DNA of 64,000 bases from an uncultured Erythrobacter sp. (GCA_947488155.1 CANKYK010000002.1:316001-380000), one strand, 5' to 3'. Positions 45,316 to 55,540 are shown, counted from the first letter of the stretch. Notes: generated by a model from the letters alone, not told the origin. Program-made: numbers and translations.

Positions 45316-46556
45316 ATTCCGTTGGATCACCGGCTTACGGCCCCTATGCGCCCGGTCGCAGCGGCGGATCATTCCACGCGCCTGTCCCTGTGCGGCGCGG
45401 GTGGATGGGCGATTTGCGCATCTGGTGGCGCGAAGTCGACAAATGGCTGATCGGCTTGGTCCTGGTGACGATGCTGATCGGGACCGCTGCCGTGGCCGCT
45501 GCCTCGCCCGCCAGCGCAGAGCAGCTGTCGACTGCCGAAGTGCGCCTCGATGAGTTTCTGTTCCTGAAGTCGCATGTGGTTTGGCAAATCATGGGCGTGG
45601 GCGTGATGATCGCCACCAGCTTTGCCAGCCGCGATAATGCGCGCCGTATGGGTATCTTGCTGTTCGCCGGAATGTTGGCGTTGCTGTTTATCGTGCCGAT
45701 CTTTGGAGTTGAGAAAAACGGTGCGCGGCGCTGGCTAGAAGTTGGAATGTCGCTCCAGCCGTCGGAGTTCTTGAAACCCGGCTTTGCCATTGCGCTCGCG
45801 TGGATATTAAGCTGGCGGCTGCGCGATCCGAATTTGCCAGTGCTCACCTTCGTGACGATGATCATGGGCCTCGTCGCGGGTCTGCTGATGCTTCAACCAA
45901 ACCTGGGCGCGACCATCCTGTTTGCAGGCGTGTGGTTCGTGCTGGTGCTGCTGTCCGGCGTATCGGTGCAGCGGATCAGCGCGCTGGTCGGCGCGGGCGT
46001 GGTCGGCCTGACTGCGACCTATTTCCTGTATGACAATGCGCGCCACCGGATCGATGCGTTTCTAGGCGGCGGCACGGCGTTTGACCAAGTTGACTTGGCT
46101 CAGCGTACTCTGCTGGCTGGCGGTTGGACCGGCAGCGGGCTGTGGCTCGGCATTCGCAAGATGAATCTGCCAGAGGCGCATACCGACTATATCTTCTCCG
46201 TCATTGGCGAGGAATATGGCCTGATGATCTGCGCGCTGATCGTGCTGCTCTATCTGGCGATTGTCGCGCGTGTTCTGGTGCGGCTGGTGGATGAAGAGAA
46301 CCTGTTTGTTTTGCTCGCGGGTGCCGGGTTGGTCACGCAAATCGGCGGTCAGGCCTTCATCAATATTCTCGTCAATCTTCAGCTGTTCCCATCGAAAGGC
46401 ATGACCTTGCCGCTGATCAGCTATGGCGGCTCGTCAACCTTGGCGGTGTGCTTTACATTCGGTCTGTTGCTCGCAATCACGCGGCGCAATCCATTCCTAA
46501 AGCGCGAGACGCCGGGACTGAGAGACTTTCTAGAAAATAAGGAGGAGCGCGAATGA
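45312..46556 (+). CDS. ftsW: Septal peptidoglycan glycosyltransferase FtsW
   Basis: 414 residues of the SEDS family with about ten helices. Polymerises lipid II at the septum together with FtsI. A 50-residue cytosolic N-terminus precedes the first helix. The catalytic loop region includes the conserved Asp in LPEAHTDYIFSVIGEEYG, and the late FPSKGMTLPLISYGGSS is diagnostic. AAGGAGGAG just before its end serves as a strong site for murG. Confidence 0.97.
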   Translation: MNSVGSPAYGPYAPGRSGGSFHAPVPVRRGWMGDLRIWWREVDKWLIGLVLVTMLIGTAAVAAASPASAEQLSTAEVRLDEFLFLKSHVVWQIMGVGVMIATSFASRDNARRMGILLFAGMLALLFIVPIFGVEKNGARRWLEVGMSLQPSEFLKPGFAIALAWILSWRLRDPNLPVLTFVTMIMGLVAGLLMLQPNLGATILFAGVWFVLVLLSGVSVQRISALVGAGVVGLTATYFLYDNARHRIDAFLGGGTAFDQVDLAQRTLLAGGWTGSGLWLGIRKMNLPEAHTDYIFSVIGEEYGLMICALIVLLYLAIVARVLVRLVDEENLFVLLAGAGLVTQIGGQAFINILVNLQLFPSKGMTLPLISYGGSSTLAVCFTFGLLLAITRRNPFLKRETPGLRDFLENKEERE

Positions 46557-47770
46557 GTAGCGATGCTCCCAAGTCCAATCGTCATTTCGTTCTCGCCGCT
46601 GGCGGGACCGGCGGCCATTTGATCCCGGCCTTTGCTCTGGCGGCGGAGCTGGATGCACGCGGGCATCACGTGGCCCTGATCACGGATGAGCGCGGCGCGA
46701 ATATCCCGGGCAAGCCCGATTATTTGACCGCGCATGTCCTACCCGCTGGCCGGTTTGGCAAAAACCCGCTGCGCTGGCTGGGCGGTGCGCGCGCGGTGCG
46801 GGATGGCCGCAATATGGCGCTGCGCCTGTTTGACGCGTTCGAACCCAGCGCGGTGATCGGCTTTGGCGGCTATCCCGCTTTCCCGGCGCTGCTCGCTTCA
46901 ACCAAGGCTGGCATCCCCAGCGTCGTGCACGAACAAAACGCTGTGCTGGGCCGGGTGAACCGGCTGCTCGCTGGCCGCGTGGACGCGATCGCCACCAGCT
47001 ATCCTGAGGTTGAGCGCCTCAAAGAGAAACACGAAACCAAGGTTTATCTGGTCGGCAATCCGGTTCGGGCGCAGGTGCTCGAGCTGCGCAAGCAGGATTT
47101 TCCCGAGTTCACGGATGAAGGCCTGCTGCGGGTGCTGGTAACCGGAGGCAGTCAGGGCGCAAGCATCCTTTCGGAAGTGGTGCCCGATGGTCTGGCTATG
47201 TTGCCGCCCGCTCTGCGCGGCCGCTTGCAAGTGACGCAGCAATGCCGCCAGGAAGATATCGATGCCGTGCGTGAACGTTATTTGAGCCACGATATCCCGG
47301 CCGAGCTCGGCACCTATTTTGAGGATATGGAAGAGCGCCTGGCCGATTGCCACGTCTTCATTGGCCGGGCAGGTGCATCGACCATTGCCGAGTTGACCGC
47401 GGTTGGCCGTCCCGGAATTCTGATTCCGCTGCCGATTGCGACCGACGATCATCAGGCCGTCAACACCCGCGAGATTGTGTCCGCTGGCGGCGCGCGCATG
47501 GTGCGCCAAGCGAACTTCGTGCCCAAAGAACTGGCCAAGCAAATTCAGGCTATGGCGCAAAAGCCGGCGAGCCTCGCCAACGCCGCGCATGGCGCATGGA
47601 ATTGCGGTCGCCCGGATGCGACGAAGGACCTCGCGGACTTGATGGAAAGCTTTGGCGGGGCCGACATGATGGATGTGATCCGTGTCGGCGAGGGCGAAAA
47701 GCGAGCCCCCGCGACCAACACCGCCGCTGAAGGCGCGACCAAGGACGCTGTTCGGGATTCTGCCGAATGA
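46553..47770 (+). CDS. murG: Lipid II synthase MurG (N-acetylglucosaminyltransferase)
   Basis: 405 residues. Adds GlcNAc to lipid I. GT-B fold: N-terminal AAGGTGGHLIPAFALA, HEQNAVLGRVNRLL, and in the second domain VTGGSQGASILSEV and GRAGASTIAEL (UDP-GlcNAc site). The C-terminal 35 residues are an extra polar tail compared with E. coli. Start overlaps the ftsW stop. The 52-base gap to murC carries a repeat and a hairpin. Confidence 0.97.
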   Translation: MSSDAPKSNRHFVLAAGGTGGHLIPAFALAAELDARGHHVALITDERGANIPGKPDYLTAHVLPAGRFGKNPLRWLGGARAVRDGRNMALRLFDAFEPSAVIGFGGYPAFPALLASTKAGIPSVVHEQNAVLGRVNRLLAGRVDAIATSYPEVERLKEKHETKVYLVGNPVRAQVLELRKQDFPEFTDEGLLRVLVTGGSQGASILSEVVPDGLAMLPPALRGRLQVTQQCRQEDIDAVRERYLSHDIPAELGTYFEDMEERLADCHVFIGRAGASTIAELTAVGRPGILIPLPIATDDHQAVNTREIVSAGGARMVRQANFVPKELAKQIQAMAQKPASLANAAHGAWNCGRPDATKDLADLMESFGGADMMDVIRVGEGEKRAPATNTAAEGATKDAVRDSAE

Positions 47771-47771
47771 A

Positions 47772-47799
47772 GGTCCTTCGACAAGCTCAGGATGAACGG
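47772..47799. repeat. REP-like short repeat between murG and murC
   Basis: Contains the core CCTTCGACAAGCTCAGGA then TGAACGG. I recognise this as a very common dispersed intergenic element in sphingomonads and some other bacteria, often seen in its reverse form with CTTGTCGAAGG. It begins right after the murG stop. AAGGTCC at the left and GGACACCTT at the right can pair around it. Only one copy is found in this window. Confidence 0.7.
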
Positions 47800-47800
47800 A

Positions 47801-47832
47801 CACCTTTCATCGGAGACCTCCGATGAAGGGTG
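47801..47832 (+). promoter_or_regulatory. Hairpin enclosing ribosome binding site and start of murC
   Basis: CACCTTTCATCGGAG (47801-47815) pairs with CTCCGATGAAGGGTG (47818-47832) over 15 positions with a single U-G pair and a 2-base loop. GGAG at 47812-47815 is the Shine-Dalgarno and the murC ATG is at 47823-47825, so both are locked in the stem. This would be expected to limit initiation unless melted by translation from murG, temperature or a factor. Confidence 0.75.
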
Positions 47833-49259
47833 TTGCAACCGATATTGGCACGATCCATTTCGTCGGTATCGGCGGGATCGGCATGTCGGGCATTGCCGAG
47901 GTGATGCACAATCTTGGCTATGGCGTGCAGGGCAGCGACTTGGCCGAAGGGCCGAGTGTGGAGCGCCTGCGCGCGCGCGGCATCACCGTGCATATTGGGC
48001 ATGAGCGCGAAAATGTGGACGGCGTTAGCGTTGTCGTCACTTCCACCGCTGTTCGACGGACCAATCCGGAGGTTGCCGCCGCGTTGGAAAACCGCATCCC
48101 AGTGGTGCGCCGCGCCGAAATGCTGGCCGAGCTGATGCGGCTCAAATCCACCGTCGCGGTGGCTGGAACGCATGGCAAAACCACCACCACCAGCATGATT
48201 GCAGCACTGCTTGATAAGGGCGATGTTGACCCGACGGTGATCAATGGCGGCATTATTGAGCAATATGGCTCCAACGCGCGTCTCGGCGATAGCGATTGGA
48301 TGGTGGTCGAGGCAGATGAGAGTGACGGCAGTTTCTTAAGGCTGGATGGGACGATCGCGGTCGTCACCAATATCGACCCGGAGCATCTCGACCATTACGG
48401 CGATTTCGACGGCGTCAAACGCGCCTTTGTTGAGTTCATTCACAACGTCCCATTTTACGGGGCAGCGATCCTGTGCGTTGATCATCCGGAAGTGCAGGCG
48501 GTGATCGGCCAAGTGCGCGACCGCAAGGTTGTGACCTATGGTTTCTCCTTGCAGGCCGACATTTGCGGCGTGAACATTCGCCCGCATGAGGGCGGCAACC
48601 GTTTCGATGTGATCATCCGCCAACGCGGCGAACAAGACCGCCGGATCGAAGGCGTCAACCTGCCCATGCCGGGCCGCCACAATGTGCAGAATGCTCTCGC
48701 CGCAATTGCGGTTGCGATCGAGATGGGCTGCGCCGACGATGTCATCCGCGAGGGCTTTGGCCAGTTTGGCGGGGTTCGCCGCCGCTTCACCAAGGTTGGG
48801 TCTGTCCCGGTCGATGGCGGTGCTGTCAGCATCATCGACGATTACGCCCACCACCCGGTCGAAATCCGCGCCGTGCTGGAGGCGGCGCGCGAAGCGGCCT
48901 CGGCTGGCGAGAGCGAAGGCCGAGTCATCGCAATTGCCCAGCCGCACCGCTATTCGCGCCTCAATGATCTGATGGAAGACTTCCAAACCTGCTTCAATGA
49001 AGCGGATGAGGTCTATGTCACCCCGGTTTACGAAGCGGGTGAAGACCCGATTGAAGGCGTCAGTTCCGCCGCGCTCGTCGCAGGGTTAAAATCGCGCGGG
49101 CATCGCTCTGCGCAGACGATTGAGGATCAGGCGTCTTTGGCAAGCGCGCTGGCCGCTGACATTCGCAAGGGCGACATTGTCGTGTGCCTGGGCGCGGGCG
49201 ACATCACCAAGTGGGCGGCGGGGCTCGCGGGCGCAATCGAAGCAAAGCGGAACGCATGA
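47823..49259 (+). CDS. murC: UDP-N-acetylmuramate--L-alanine ligase MurC
   Basis: 478 residues. Adds L-Ala to UDP-MurNAc, the first step of stem peptide synthesis. [20 protein letters not shown] at about 11-30 is the N-terminal UDP-binding signature, [17 protein letters not shown] the ATP loop, and [14 protein letters not shown] the C-terminal domain. It is the only mur gene here whose start is not coupled by overlap; its initiation region is a stable hairpin. Overlaps murB by 4 bases. Confidence 0.97.
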   Translation: MKGVATDIGTIHFVGIGGIGMSGIAEVMHNLGYGVQGSDLAEGPSVERLRARGITVHIGHERENVDGVSVVVTSTAVRRTNPEVAAALENRIPVVRRAEMLAELMRLKSTVAVAGTHGKTTTTSMIAALLDKGDVDPTVINGGIIEQYGSNARLGDSDWMVVEADESDGSFLRLDGTIAVVTNIDPEHLDHYGDFDGVKRAFVEFIHNVPFYGAAILCVDHPEVQAVIGQVRDRKVVTYGFSLQADICGVNIRPHEGGNRFDVIIRQRGEQDRRIEGVNLPMPGRHNVQNALAAIAVAIEMGCADDVIREGFGQFGGVRRRFTKVGSVPVDGGAVSIIDDYAHHPVEIRAVLEAAREAASAGESEGRVIAIAQPHRYSRLNDLMEDFQTCFNEADEVYVTPVYEAGEDPIEGVSSAALVAGLKSRGHRSAQTIEDQASLASALAADIRKGDIVVCLGAGDITKWAAGLAGAIEAKRNA

Positions 49260-50230
49260 ACGACATAGTACAACCCGACGACTGGAATGACCGAGACAGC
49301 GGTATGGCCCCGACCTGCGCGATTGAGGGCGGCGCGAACGCGCCTGTGCCGACCGAGAACATTCGCGGGCGTCTCACCCAGAACGCGCCGCTGGCAAAAT
49401 TCGTCTGGTTCAAAAGCGGCGGCAATGCTGACTGGCTGTTTGAGCCTGCAGATCTCGACGATCTAAAGAGCTTTTGCGAGCAGCTCGACGGCGAAATTCC
49501 TGTCATGGCGCTGGGTGTCGGCTCTAATATGATCATCCGCGACGGCGGCGTGCCCGGCGTAGTGATCAAGCTGGGCAAGGAATTCGCAGAGGTTGAGATT
49601 ACCGGCGAAACTACGCTGACCGCCGGGTCCGCGACGCCGGTCAGCATCGTGTCGCGGCGCGCGGCGAAAGCTGGGATCGACGGGCTGTCATTCTTCACCG
49701 GCATTCCCGGATCGGTCGGCGGTGTCACTCGCATGAACGGCGGATGCTATGGACGCGAAACCTGTGATGTGCTGGTCGATTGCGACGTCATTCTGCCCGA
49801 TGGGCAGTTTGTGACGCTGACGAACAAGGAGCTGCAATACAGTTATCGCCATTCCGCATTGCCCGATGGCGCGGTTGTCGTTGCCGCGCGGTTTGAAGGC
49901 TTTCCGGGCGATCCGGACACGATCAAGGCTGAGATGAACCGCATTTCCAGCGAGCGCAAAGACTCGCAGCCAATTGGTAGCATGACTGGCGGATCGACGT
50001 TCAAAAATCCGCCCGGTCACAGCAGCTGGAAGCTGATCGATGAGGCGGGCTGCCGCGGTCTGAGGAACGGCGGCGCACAGGTTAGCGAGAAGCACTGCAA
50101 CTTCCTGATCAACACCGGCAATGCAACCAGCACCGAAATCGAGGGTCTGGGCGAGATGGTGCGAGAGAAAGTCTATGCCCATTCCGGCATTCAGCTGGAG
50201 TGGGAAATCAAGCGGGTGGGCCGGCCGTGA
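49256..50230 (+). CDS. murB: UDP-N-acetylenolpyruvoylglucosamine reductase MurB
   Basis: 324 residues from ATG 49256 overlapping the murC stop. FAD enzyme that reduces enolpyruvyl-UDP-GlcNAc to UDP-MurNAc. [11 protein letters not shown] and [18 protein letters not shown] are FAD-binding segments. The proton donor Ser is in GGSTFKNP, and the [14 protein letters not shown] end is normal. The first 35 residues are an extra polar segment with no similarity. Overlaps ddl (GTGA). Confidence 0.96.
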   Translation: MNDIVQPDDWNDRDSGMAPTCAIEGGANAPVPTENIRGRLTQNAPLAKFVWFKSGGNADWLFEPADLDDLKSFCEQLDGEIPVMALGVGSNMIIRDGGVPGVVIKLGKEFAEVEITGETTLTAGSATPVSIVSRRAAKAGIDGLSFFTGIPGSVGGVTRMNGGCYGRETCDVLVDCDVILPDGQFVTLTNKELQYSYRHSALPDGAVVVAARFEGFPGDPDTIKAEMNRISSERKDSQPIGSMTGGSTFKNPPGHSSWKLIDEAGCRGLRNGGAQVSEKHCNFLINTGNATSTEIEGLGEMVREKVYAHSGIQLEWEIKRVGRP

Positions 50231-51237
50231 GCACTTCCGCACCTCTTCATATCGCTGTTCTGATGGGCGGCTGGGCCGCAGAGCGCGAGGTCTCTTTGAT
50301 GACCGGTAATGGCATTGCCGAGGCGCTGGAGAGCAAAGGGCACCGCGTCACCCGGATTGATATGGGCCGCGATGTCGCTGCGCGGATCGCCGAGGCGGCG
50401 CCAGATGTTGTCTTTAACGCGCTGCACGGCGTGCCTGGTGAAGACGGCACGGTGCAGGGCATGCTCGATCTGATGGGTATTCCCTATACCCATTCCGGCG
50501 TTGCAACCTCTGTGATCGCAATTGATAAACAGCTGACCAAGCAGGCACTTGTCCCGCATGGCATCCCGATGCCGGGCGGGCATATCGTCGCCTCTGAAGA
50601 GCTGTATAAGCGCGATCCGCTGCCGCGTCCGTATGTGCTGAAGCCGGTGAACGAAGGCTCATCCGTGGGCGTTGCGATCATCACCGAGGATAGCAATGTC
50701 GGCAATCCGATTGCCCGCGGTGCTGAGGGGCCGTGGCAGGAGTTTACCGAGCTGCTGGCCGAACCCTTTATTAAGGGCCGCGAGCTGACCACTGCTGTGA
50801 TCGACGGACCAGATGGGCCGCGTGCGCTGGGCGTGACTGAGCTGATCATCGAAAGCGGCTTTTACGATTACGAGCACAAATACACCGATGGCTGCACGCA
50901 GCATGTCTGCCCGGCGAATATCCCGGCAGACATTGCGGCGCTCTGCGAAAGCTATGCGATCCGCGCGCATCAATTGCTCGGCTGTCACGGCGCGAGCCGC
51001 ACGGATTACCGTTGGGATGATGAGGCAGGCGAGGCTGGCCTGTTTGTGCTGGAGACCAACACTCAGCCGGGCATGACGCCGCTCAGCCTCGTGCCAGAGC
51101 AGGCGAAACATGCCGGAATTGATTATGCCGATCTTGCAGAAATGATCGTGCACGAGGCGCTCAGGATACATGGGGCGGCGAATGCCGGTCCTGCTGCGCC
51201 TGCCAAGCAAACAGGAGGCACTGATGGCGCAGATTAA
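50227..51237 (+). CDS. ddl: D-alanine--D-alanine ligase
   Basis: 336 residues from GTG 50227 overlapping the murB stop. ATP-grasp enzyme that makes D-Ala-D-Ala for MurF. VLMGGWAAEREVSLMTG at the N-terminus, HGVPGEDGTVQGMLDLMGIPYTHSG, KPVNEGSSVGV, and NTQPGMTPLSLVPEQA with the metal ligand are typical. Within the dcw cluster this paralogue is normally called ddlB. Its end overlaps ftsQ by 14 bases. Confidence 0.96.
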   Translation: MSTSAPLHIAVLMGGWAAEREVSLMTGNGIAEALESKGHRVTRIDMGRDVAARIAEAAPDVVFNALHGVPGEDGTVQGMLDLMGIPYTHSGVATSVIAIDKQLTKQALVPHGIPMPGGHIVASEELYKRDPLPRPYVLKPVNEGSSVGVAIITEDSNVGNPIARGAEGPWQEFTELLAEPFIKGRELTTAVIDGPDGPRALGVTELIIESGFYDYEHKYTDGCTQHVCPANIPADIAALCESYAIRAHQLLGCHGASRTDYRWDDEAGEAGLFVLETNTQPGMTPLSLVPEQAKHAGIDYADLAEMIVHEALRIHGAANAGPAAPAKQTGGTDGAD

Positions 51238-52141
51238 ACGCGGCGGAAAAGGTGTAAGACGCGCAGTGAAGGCATCGAGCCGGGCGAAAACCGCACGGCA
51301 AGCGCGGGCGCGCACAAGTGGCGTGCTCGACAGTGTGATCGGACTGCTACCGTTCACTGATGAACAATTGCAGCGCATTTTTCTCTCGATCATCATTGGC
51401 GGTGCAGTGGCGCTGGCATGGTTCATCGCCAGCCTCGCAGGCGTTCCGGCTATGGCCCAGGCGCAGGTCGCGCATCTCGCCTCGGACGCTGGGTTTGAGG
51501 TCCGCCGCGTACGCGTGACCGGCACCAGCCGGATGGACGAGCAGCACGTCTACAGCCGTGCGCTGGCTCAGCGTGATCGGCCCATGCCTCAGGTTGAGCT
51601 GGAGGCATTGCGTGAAGAATTGCTGGAATTGCCATGGGTCAAGGACGCGCGGGTTTCCGCTCAACTGCCGGACACTTTGGCGATCGACATTGTTGAGCGC
51701 ACGCCGCATGCGGTTCTGGAGAAGCCTGACCGATTGGTGCTGATCGATGCAGAGGGCACGGAGCTGGAGCCGGTCGCGCGCGACAAGGCCAAAGAAATGC
51801 TAATGATTTCCGGCCCGGGTGCCAGCCGCCAAGTGGCCGATCTTGATCGCCTGCTGGCCACTGCACCTGCGCTGAAACCGCAGATTGAGGCAGCAGAATG
51901 GGTTGGTAATCGCCGCTGGAACCTGTCATTCAAGACCGAGCAAATCCTGGCTCTGCCAGAGGGTGATGATGAAGCGGCTACGGCGCTGGTCAAATTCGCG
52001 CGGATGGACGGGCAAAACCGCTTGATCGGCGGACAAGTTGCGACCTTCGACATGCGTGCGCCGCCGCGCATCTACATGCGCGTGCCGGGACGTTCTGACC
52101 AATTGCTCGCCAATGCGTCTGGCACCGGAGGAACACCGTAA
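51224..52141 (+). CDS. ftsQ: Cell division protein FtsQ
   Basis: 305 residues from ATG 51224, preceded by AGGAGG inside the ddl end. Bitopic protein of the FtsQBL complex: basic cytosolic tail of 50 residues, membrane helix at about 52-73, POTRA domain from about 92 (VRRVRVTGTSRMDEQHVY...LPWVKDARVSAQLPDTLAIDI), then the beta domain. Its stop and the ftsA start share a base (TAATG). Confidence 0.94.
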   Translation: MAQIKRGGKGVRRAVKASSRAKTARQARARTSGVLDSVIGLLPFTDEQLQRIFLSIIIGGAVALAWFIASLAGVPAMAQAQVAHLASDAGFEVRRVRVTGTSRMDEQHVYSRALAQRDRPMPQVELEALREELLELPWVKDARVSAQLPDTLAIDIVERTPHAVLEKPDRLVLIDAEGTELEPVARDKAKEMLMISGPGASRQVADLDRLLATAPALKPQIEAAEWVGNRRWNLSFKTEQILALPEGDDEAATALVKFARMDGQNRLIGGQVATFDMRAPPRIYMRVPGRSDQLLANASGTGGTP

Positions 52142-53460
52142 TGGCAAGCTCCAAGGGTCACAGCTCCGCCGGTAAAGCGCGCCTTTCGAAGATTTTTGGC
52201 GCGGTCAATATCGGCTCGTTCCGTATCTCGGCCATGATTATGGGTGAGACAGAGAACGGCGATCTCATCGTGCTGGGTTCTGGCCACCGCGCAAGTCAAG
52301 GGATCAAGCGCGGCTATGTGATCGATATGAGAGCGGCAACCTATGCAATTCGCGACGCGGTGGAGCGGGCGGAGAAAAACGCCGGTGCCAGCGTGCAAAG
52401 CGTGTGGGTGGCCTGCGCGGGCGCAGGCCTGGCTAGCAATGTCTCCAAGGTTGAGATTGAGATCGGCGGGCGCCGGATCGAAGAGGAAGATGTTGAACAC
52501 CTGCTGATTGCTGCGCGCGATACGATCCAGCCCGATGGACGGATGGTCCTGCACGCTCAGCCTGCGCATTACACGCTCGATGGCGCGCATGGCGTCGCCA
52601 ATCCGCGCGGGCTCCATGCCGAGCGGCTGGGCGTTGATGTGCATGTGATGTTGGCCGATGGCGCGCCGGTGCGCAACCTCACCGAAGTCGTGCAAAGCGC
52701 GCATTTGGAGGTGGAGGGCGTCGTCGCTGCTCCGCTCGCCACCAGCTATGCGGTGCTTTCGCAGGAAGAACGCGAGCTGGGCGTTGCCTTGGTCGAAATC
52801 GGCAATGATGTGACCAATGTTTCGGTCCATGCTGGCGGCATGCTGCTCGGTCTGCGCGCACTGCCCTATGGCTCTGGCGATATCACCGATGCGATCGCCA
52901 GCGCCTTTGGCATTCGGCGGTTTCAGGCAGAACGGCTGAAATGTGTCTCGGGATCTGCTATTGCCTCGCCAAGCGATCACCGCGAGATGATCCCGGTTAA
53001 CGGGCCGGGCGATGAAGTCACCGGGCCATTGGCACGCGGTGCGGACGATAAGAACCGCATTGCACGGGCAGAACTGGTCTCTGTGGTGACGCAAAATCTC
53101 TCCCAGCTCACCGATGAAGTGGGCCGGGCGCTGAAGGCGATGGGCTTTTCAGGCTCGCGGGCAGGCCAAGTGGTGCTGACAGGCGGCGGAGCTGAGCTCG
53201 CTGGTCTCGCCGAATTTGCGCAAGGTGCGCTAGGGATGCCAGTGCGTATTGGCCGGGCGCCGACTTTAACCGGGCTGCCAGAGGCGCACTCTACGCCGGG
53301 CTTTGCGACATTGGCGGGACTGTGCCTCTATGCCGCAGATGATCCGGTCGATATTCGCGCGATTGGCTCGCAATACCAGCAGACCGCCAAATACGGCGGC
53401 GGTGTGGTAGGGACACAAATGGCTGCGCGATTATTCCGCGCGCTTAAAGAATACTTCTAA
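52141..53460 (+). CDS. ftsA: Cell division protein FtsA
   Basis: 439 residues. Actin-like ATPase that tethers FtsZ to the membrane. FGAVNIGSFRISAMIMG is the first phosphate loop, followed by the 1C subdomain and the second ATP loop GVALVEIGNDVTNVSVH; VVLTGGGAELAGLAEFA is the adenosine motif. The C-terminus ends RLFRALKEYF, an amphipathic membrane-targeting helix with the terminal Phe. Spacing to ftsZ is 153 bases. Confidence 0.96.
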   Translation: MASSKGHSSAGKARLSKIFGAVNIGSFRISAMIMGETENGDLIVLGSGHRASQGIKRGYVIDMRAATYAIRDAVERAEKNAGASVQSVWVACAGAGLASNVSKVEIEIGGRRIEEEDVEHLLIAARDTIQPDGRMVLHAQPAHYTLDGAHGVANPRGLHAERLGVDVHVMLADGAPVRNLTEVVQSAHLEVEGVVAAPLATSYAVLSQEERELGVALVEIGNDVTNVSVHAGGMLLGLRALPYGSGDITDAIASAFGIRRFQAERLKCVSGSAIASPSDHREMIPVNGPGDEVTGPLARGADDKNRIARAELVSVVTQNLSQLTDEVGRALKAMGFSGSRAGQVVLTGGGAELAGLAEFAQGALGMPVRIGRAPTLTGLPEAHSTPGFATLAGLCLYAADDPVDIRAIGSQYQQTAKYGGGVVGTQMAARLFRALKEYF

Positions 53461-53613
53461 AGAGCCTTGGTAAGAGGCCGAAGGACAATTGAGGCTCTGT
53501 GGATAAGGGTTGGTGCGCTATAACCGCGAAGGCGCGAATGTGGCACAAGTATAGAGAAATATTACGTATGGCGGGACAAGGATGGGTCGTCTCTCGCCTG
53601 AAAGGGATAATTG

Positions 53614-55359
53614 ATGAGCATTAATATCGGACCAGCAGCGAGCGATGACATGCGGCCCCGCATTACCGTGGTGGGTATTGGCGGCGCTGGCGGCAATGCG
53701 ATTGCGAATATGATTGAATCCGACATCGAAGGTGTCGAATTCATTGTTGCCAACACGGACGCTCAGGCGCTGAGCAGCAGCCCGGCGGCGACCCGCATTC
53801 AGCTGGGGCCGGATATCACCGGCGGCTTGGGCGCAGGCGCTCGGCCAGAAGTGGGCAAAGCGGCGGCGGAAGAAACCGTCTCTGAAATCGAGACCGCGCT
53901 GGAAGGCGTGAACATGGTCTTCATCGCCGCTGGCATGGGCGGCGGCACCGGCACTGGCGCGGCTCCTGTGATCGCAGAGGCCGCTCGCCGCAAAGGTGTG
54001 TTGACGGTCGGTGTGGTGACCAAGCCATTCCTGTTCGAAGGCACGCGGCGGATGCGCGCGGCAGAGGCTGGCATTGACGAGTTGCAAGAGCATGTCGACA
54101 CTCTGATCGTTATCCCGAACCAGAACCTGTTCCTGGTCGCCCAGGCAGAAACCACCTTCAAAGAAGCGTTCCAGCTGGCCGATGAAGTGCTGCAGCAGGG
54201 CGTTCGCTCGATCACCGATCTGATGGTGATGCCGGGCCTGATCAATCTCGACTTTGCCGATGTACGCTCCGTGATGAGCGAAATGGGCAAAGCCATGATG
54301 GGCACAGGCGAGGGCGAGGGTGAAAACCGCGCACTCGATGCGGCGGAACAGGCGATTGCCAACCCGCTGCTCGATGGTGTCAGCATGCAGGGCGCCAAGG
54401 GCGTGATCATCTCGATCATCGGCGGAGAAGACATGAAGCTGCTGGAAGTCGATGAAGCGGCAAATCATATTCGCGAGCTGGTGGACGACGATGCGAACAT
54501 CATCTGGGGCAGCGCGTTTAATCCCGATCTCGACGGCAAGATCCGCGTCAGCGTGGTCGCAACCGGTATAGAGCAAGGCGCGGTTGGCACGACACGGGAC
54601 AGCGCTCCAGTCGCTTTGTCGAGCGCGCGCGCGCCGAAGCGTCCAGTTCTGCCGTTGCCCGGTGAAGAAGAGGTCGCAGAGGCTGCTGAAGCTGAACCGT
54701 TGACCCTGTCAGAGCCCGAGCCAATGATCCTGTCCGAACCGGAAGTGGACGAGATCGAAGAAGAAGCAGAAGAAGAGCCGATTTCGGTGGAGCCGTTTGA
54801 TCTTTCCGGCATGCAGGCGGGCGATGATCTGGGCGAGCCGGACGATGATGATGTTGATGGCATTGTCGACCCACTGGCCGGTTTGCGCGATGCAGAAGCC
54901 GGTTCGGGCGATGGCGGCATGCCAGAGCCAGCAGATGATGACGCGTTTGGTTCGACTGCAGAGCCGGGCTTTGGCGTGGATGCGGAGGATGAGAGTGACG
55001 AGGGCGAAGCCGCTCTCGATCTGACCGCAGAAGTACCCGAAGACGATGCGGATAACGGCGATGATTTGCTAGCAAGCGCAGACCGTCTGGCTGAAGAAGA
55101 CAATCCGGTTGAGTCCGGCGTGCCTTCGCGCCGGTCCGGCATTCTTGGCTCCGGCCATGGTGATGGCGCCAGCGCAGGTGGCGGCGGTGCGGCAGGTGCA
55201 GCCTCTGGCGGTGGCAGCACTCTGTTTGAACGTATGGCAAACCTCTCGCGCAGCTCCGGATCGGACGATGCGGAGGACGAAGAGGAAGAGGATAAAAGCG
55301 GCGAAGACGCACCAGCGCTCAGCATTCCGCGCTTCCTCGGACGCCAGAACAACCAGTAA
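53614..55359 (+). CDS. ftsZ: Cell division protein FtsZ
   Basis: 581 residues from ATG 53614; AAAGGGA lies about eight bases upstream. Tubulin-like GTPase that forms the Z ring. N-terminal [14 protein letters not shown], tubulin signature GGGTGTG at 108-114, T7 loop NLDFADVRS. The globular part ends near residue 325. A disordered acidic linker of about 240 residues follows, rich in Glu, Asp and Pro, with a Gly/Ala-rich stretch near 525. The C-terminal peptide [13 protein letters not shown] binds FtsA. Alphaproteobacterial FtsZ have long linkers; this one is at the long end. Confidence 0.98.
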   Translation: MSINIGPAASDDMRPRITVVGIGGAGGNAIANMIESDIEGVEFIVANTDAQALSSSPAATRIQLGPDITGGLGAGARPEVGKAAAEETVSEIETALEGVNMVFIAAGMGGGTGTGAAPVIAEAARRKGVLTVGVVTKPFLFEGTRRMRAAEAGIDELQEHVDTLIVIPNQNLFLVAQAETTFKEAFQLADEVLQQGVRSITDLMVMPGLINLDFADVRSVMSEMGKAMMGTGEGEGENRALDAAEQAIANPLLDGVSMQGAKGVIISIIGGEDMKLLEVDEAANHIRELVDDDANIIWGSAFNPDLDGKIRVSVVATGIEQGAVGTTRDSAPVALSSARAPKRPVLPLPGEEEVAEAAEAEPLTLSEPEPMILSEPEVDEIEEEAEEEPISVEPFDLSGMQAGDDLGEPDDDDVDGIVDPLAGLRDAEAGSGDGGMPEPADDDAFGSTAEPGFGVDAEDESDEGEAALDLTAEVPEDDADNGDDLLASADRLAEEDNPVESGVPSRRSGILGSGHGDGASAGGGGAAGAASGGGSTLFERMANLSRSSGSDDAEDEEEEDKSGEDAPALSIPRFLGRQNNQ

Positions 55360-55382
55360 CCAAGCGCAAAACGCGTTTCATT

Positions 55383-55416
55383 AATCGGGCGGGTGCAGCG
55401 ATGCGCTCGCCCGATT
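55383..55416 (+). terminator. Hairpin terminator after ftsZ (candidate)
   Basis: AATCGGGCG at 55383-55391 pairs perfectly with CGCCCGATT at 55408-55416, with a GCA/TGC inner helix possible in the loop. Only TTTG follows, so it is a weak intrinsic terminator, but its position 24 bases after the ftsZ stop fits the end of the dcw cluster. Confidence 0.55.
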
Positions 55417-55540
55417 TGCGTTAGGCTTGGTCGCACCGCTCTAACCCGCCGCCTCGATGCTCTGCGGCTCAATGCCGGGCGCTTCCAATGATGAACGGGA
55501 CGAAATTCTCCAATGCGCGGTGTTCACCTCGCTTTCAGTT

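Noticed and set aside
52072..54576. Two long minus-strand frames opposite ftsA and ftsZ
   Set aside because: Both are fully covered by unmistakable ftsA and ftsZ and show shadow composition.
54660..55300. Repetitive acidic codons in ftsZ considered as a DNA repeat
   Set aside because: The repetition is at the amino acid level (Glu/Asp/Pro linker), with no regular nucleotide period.
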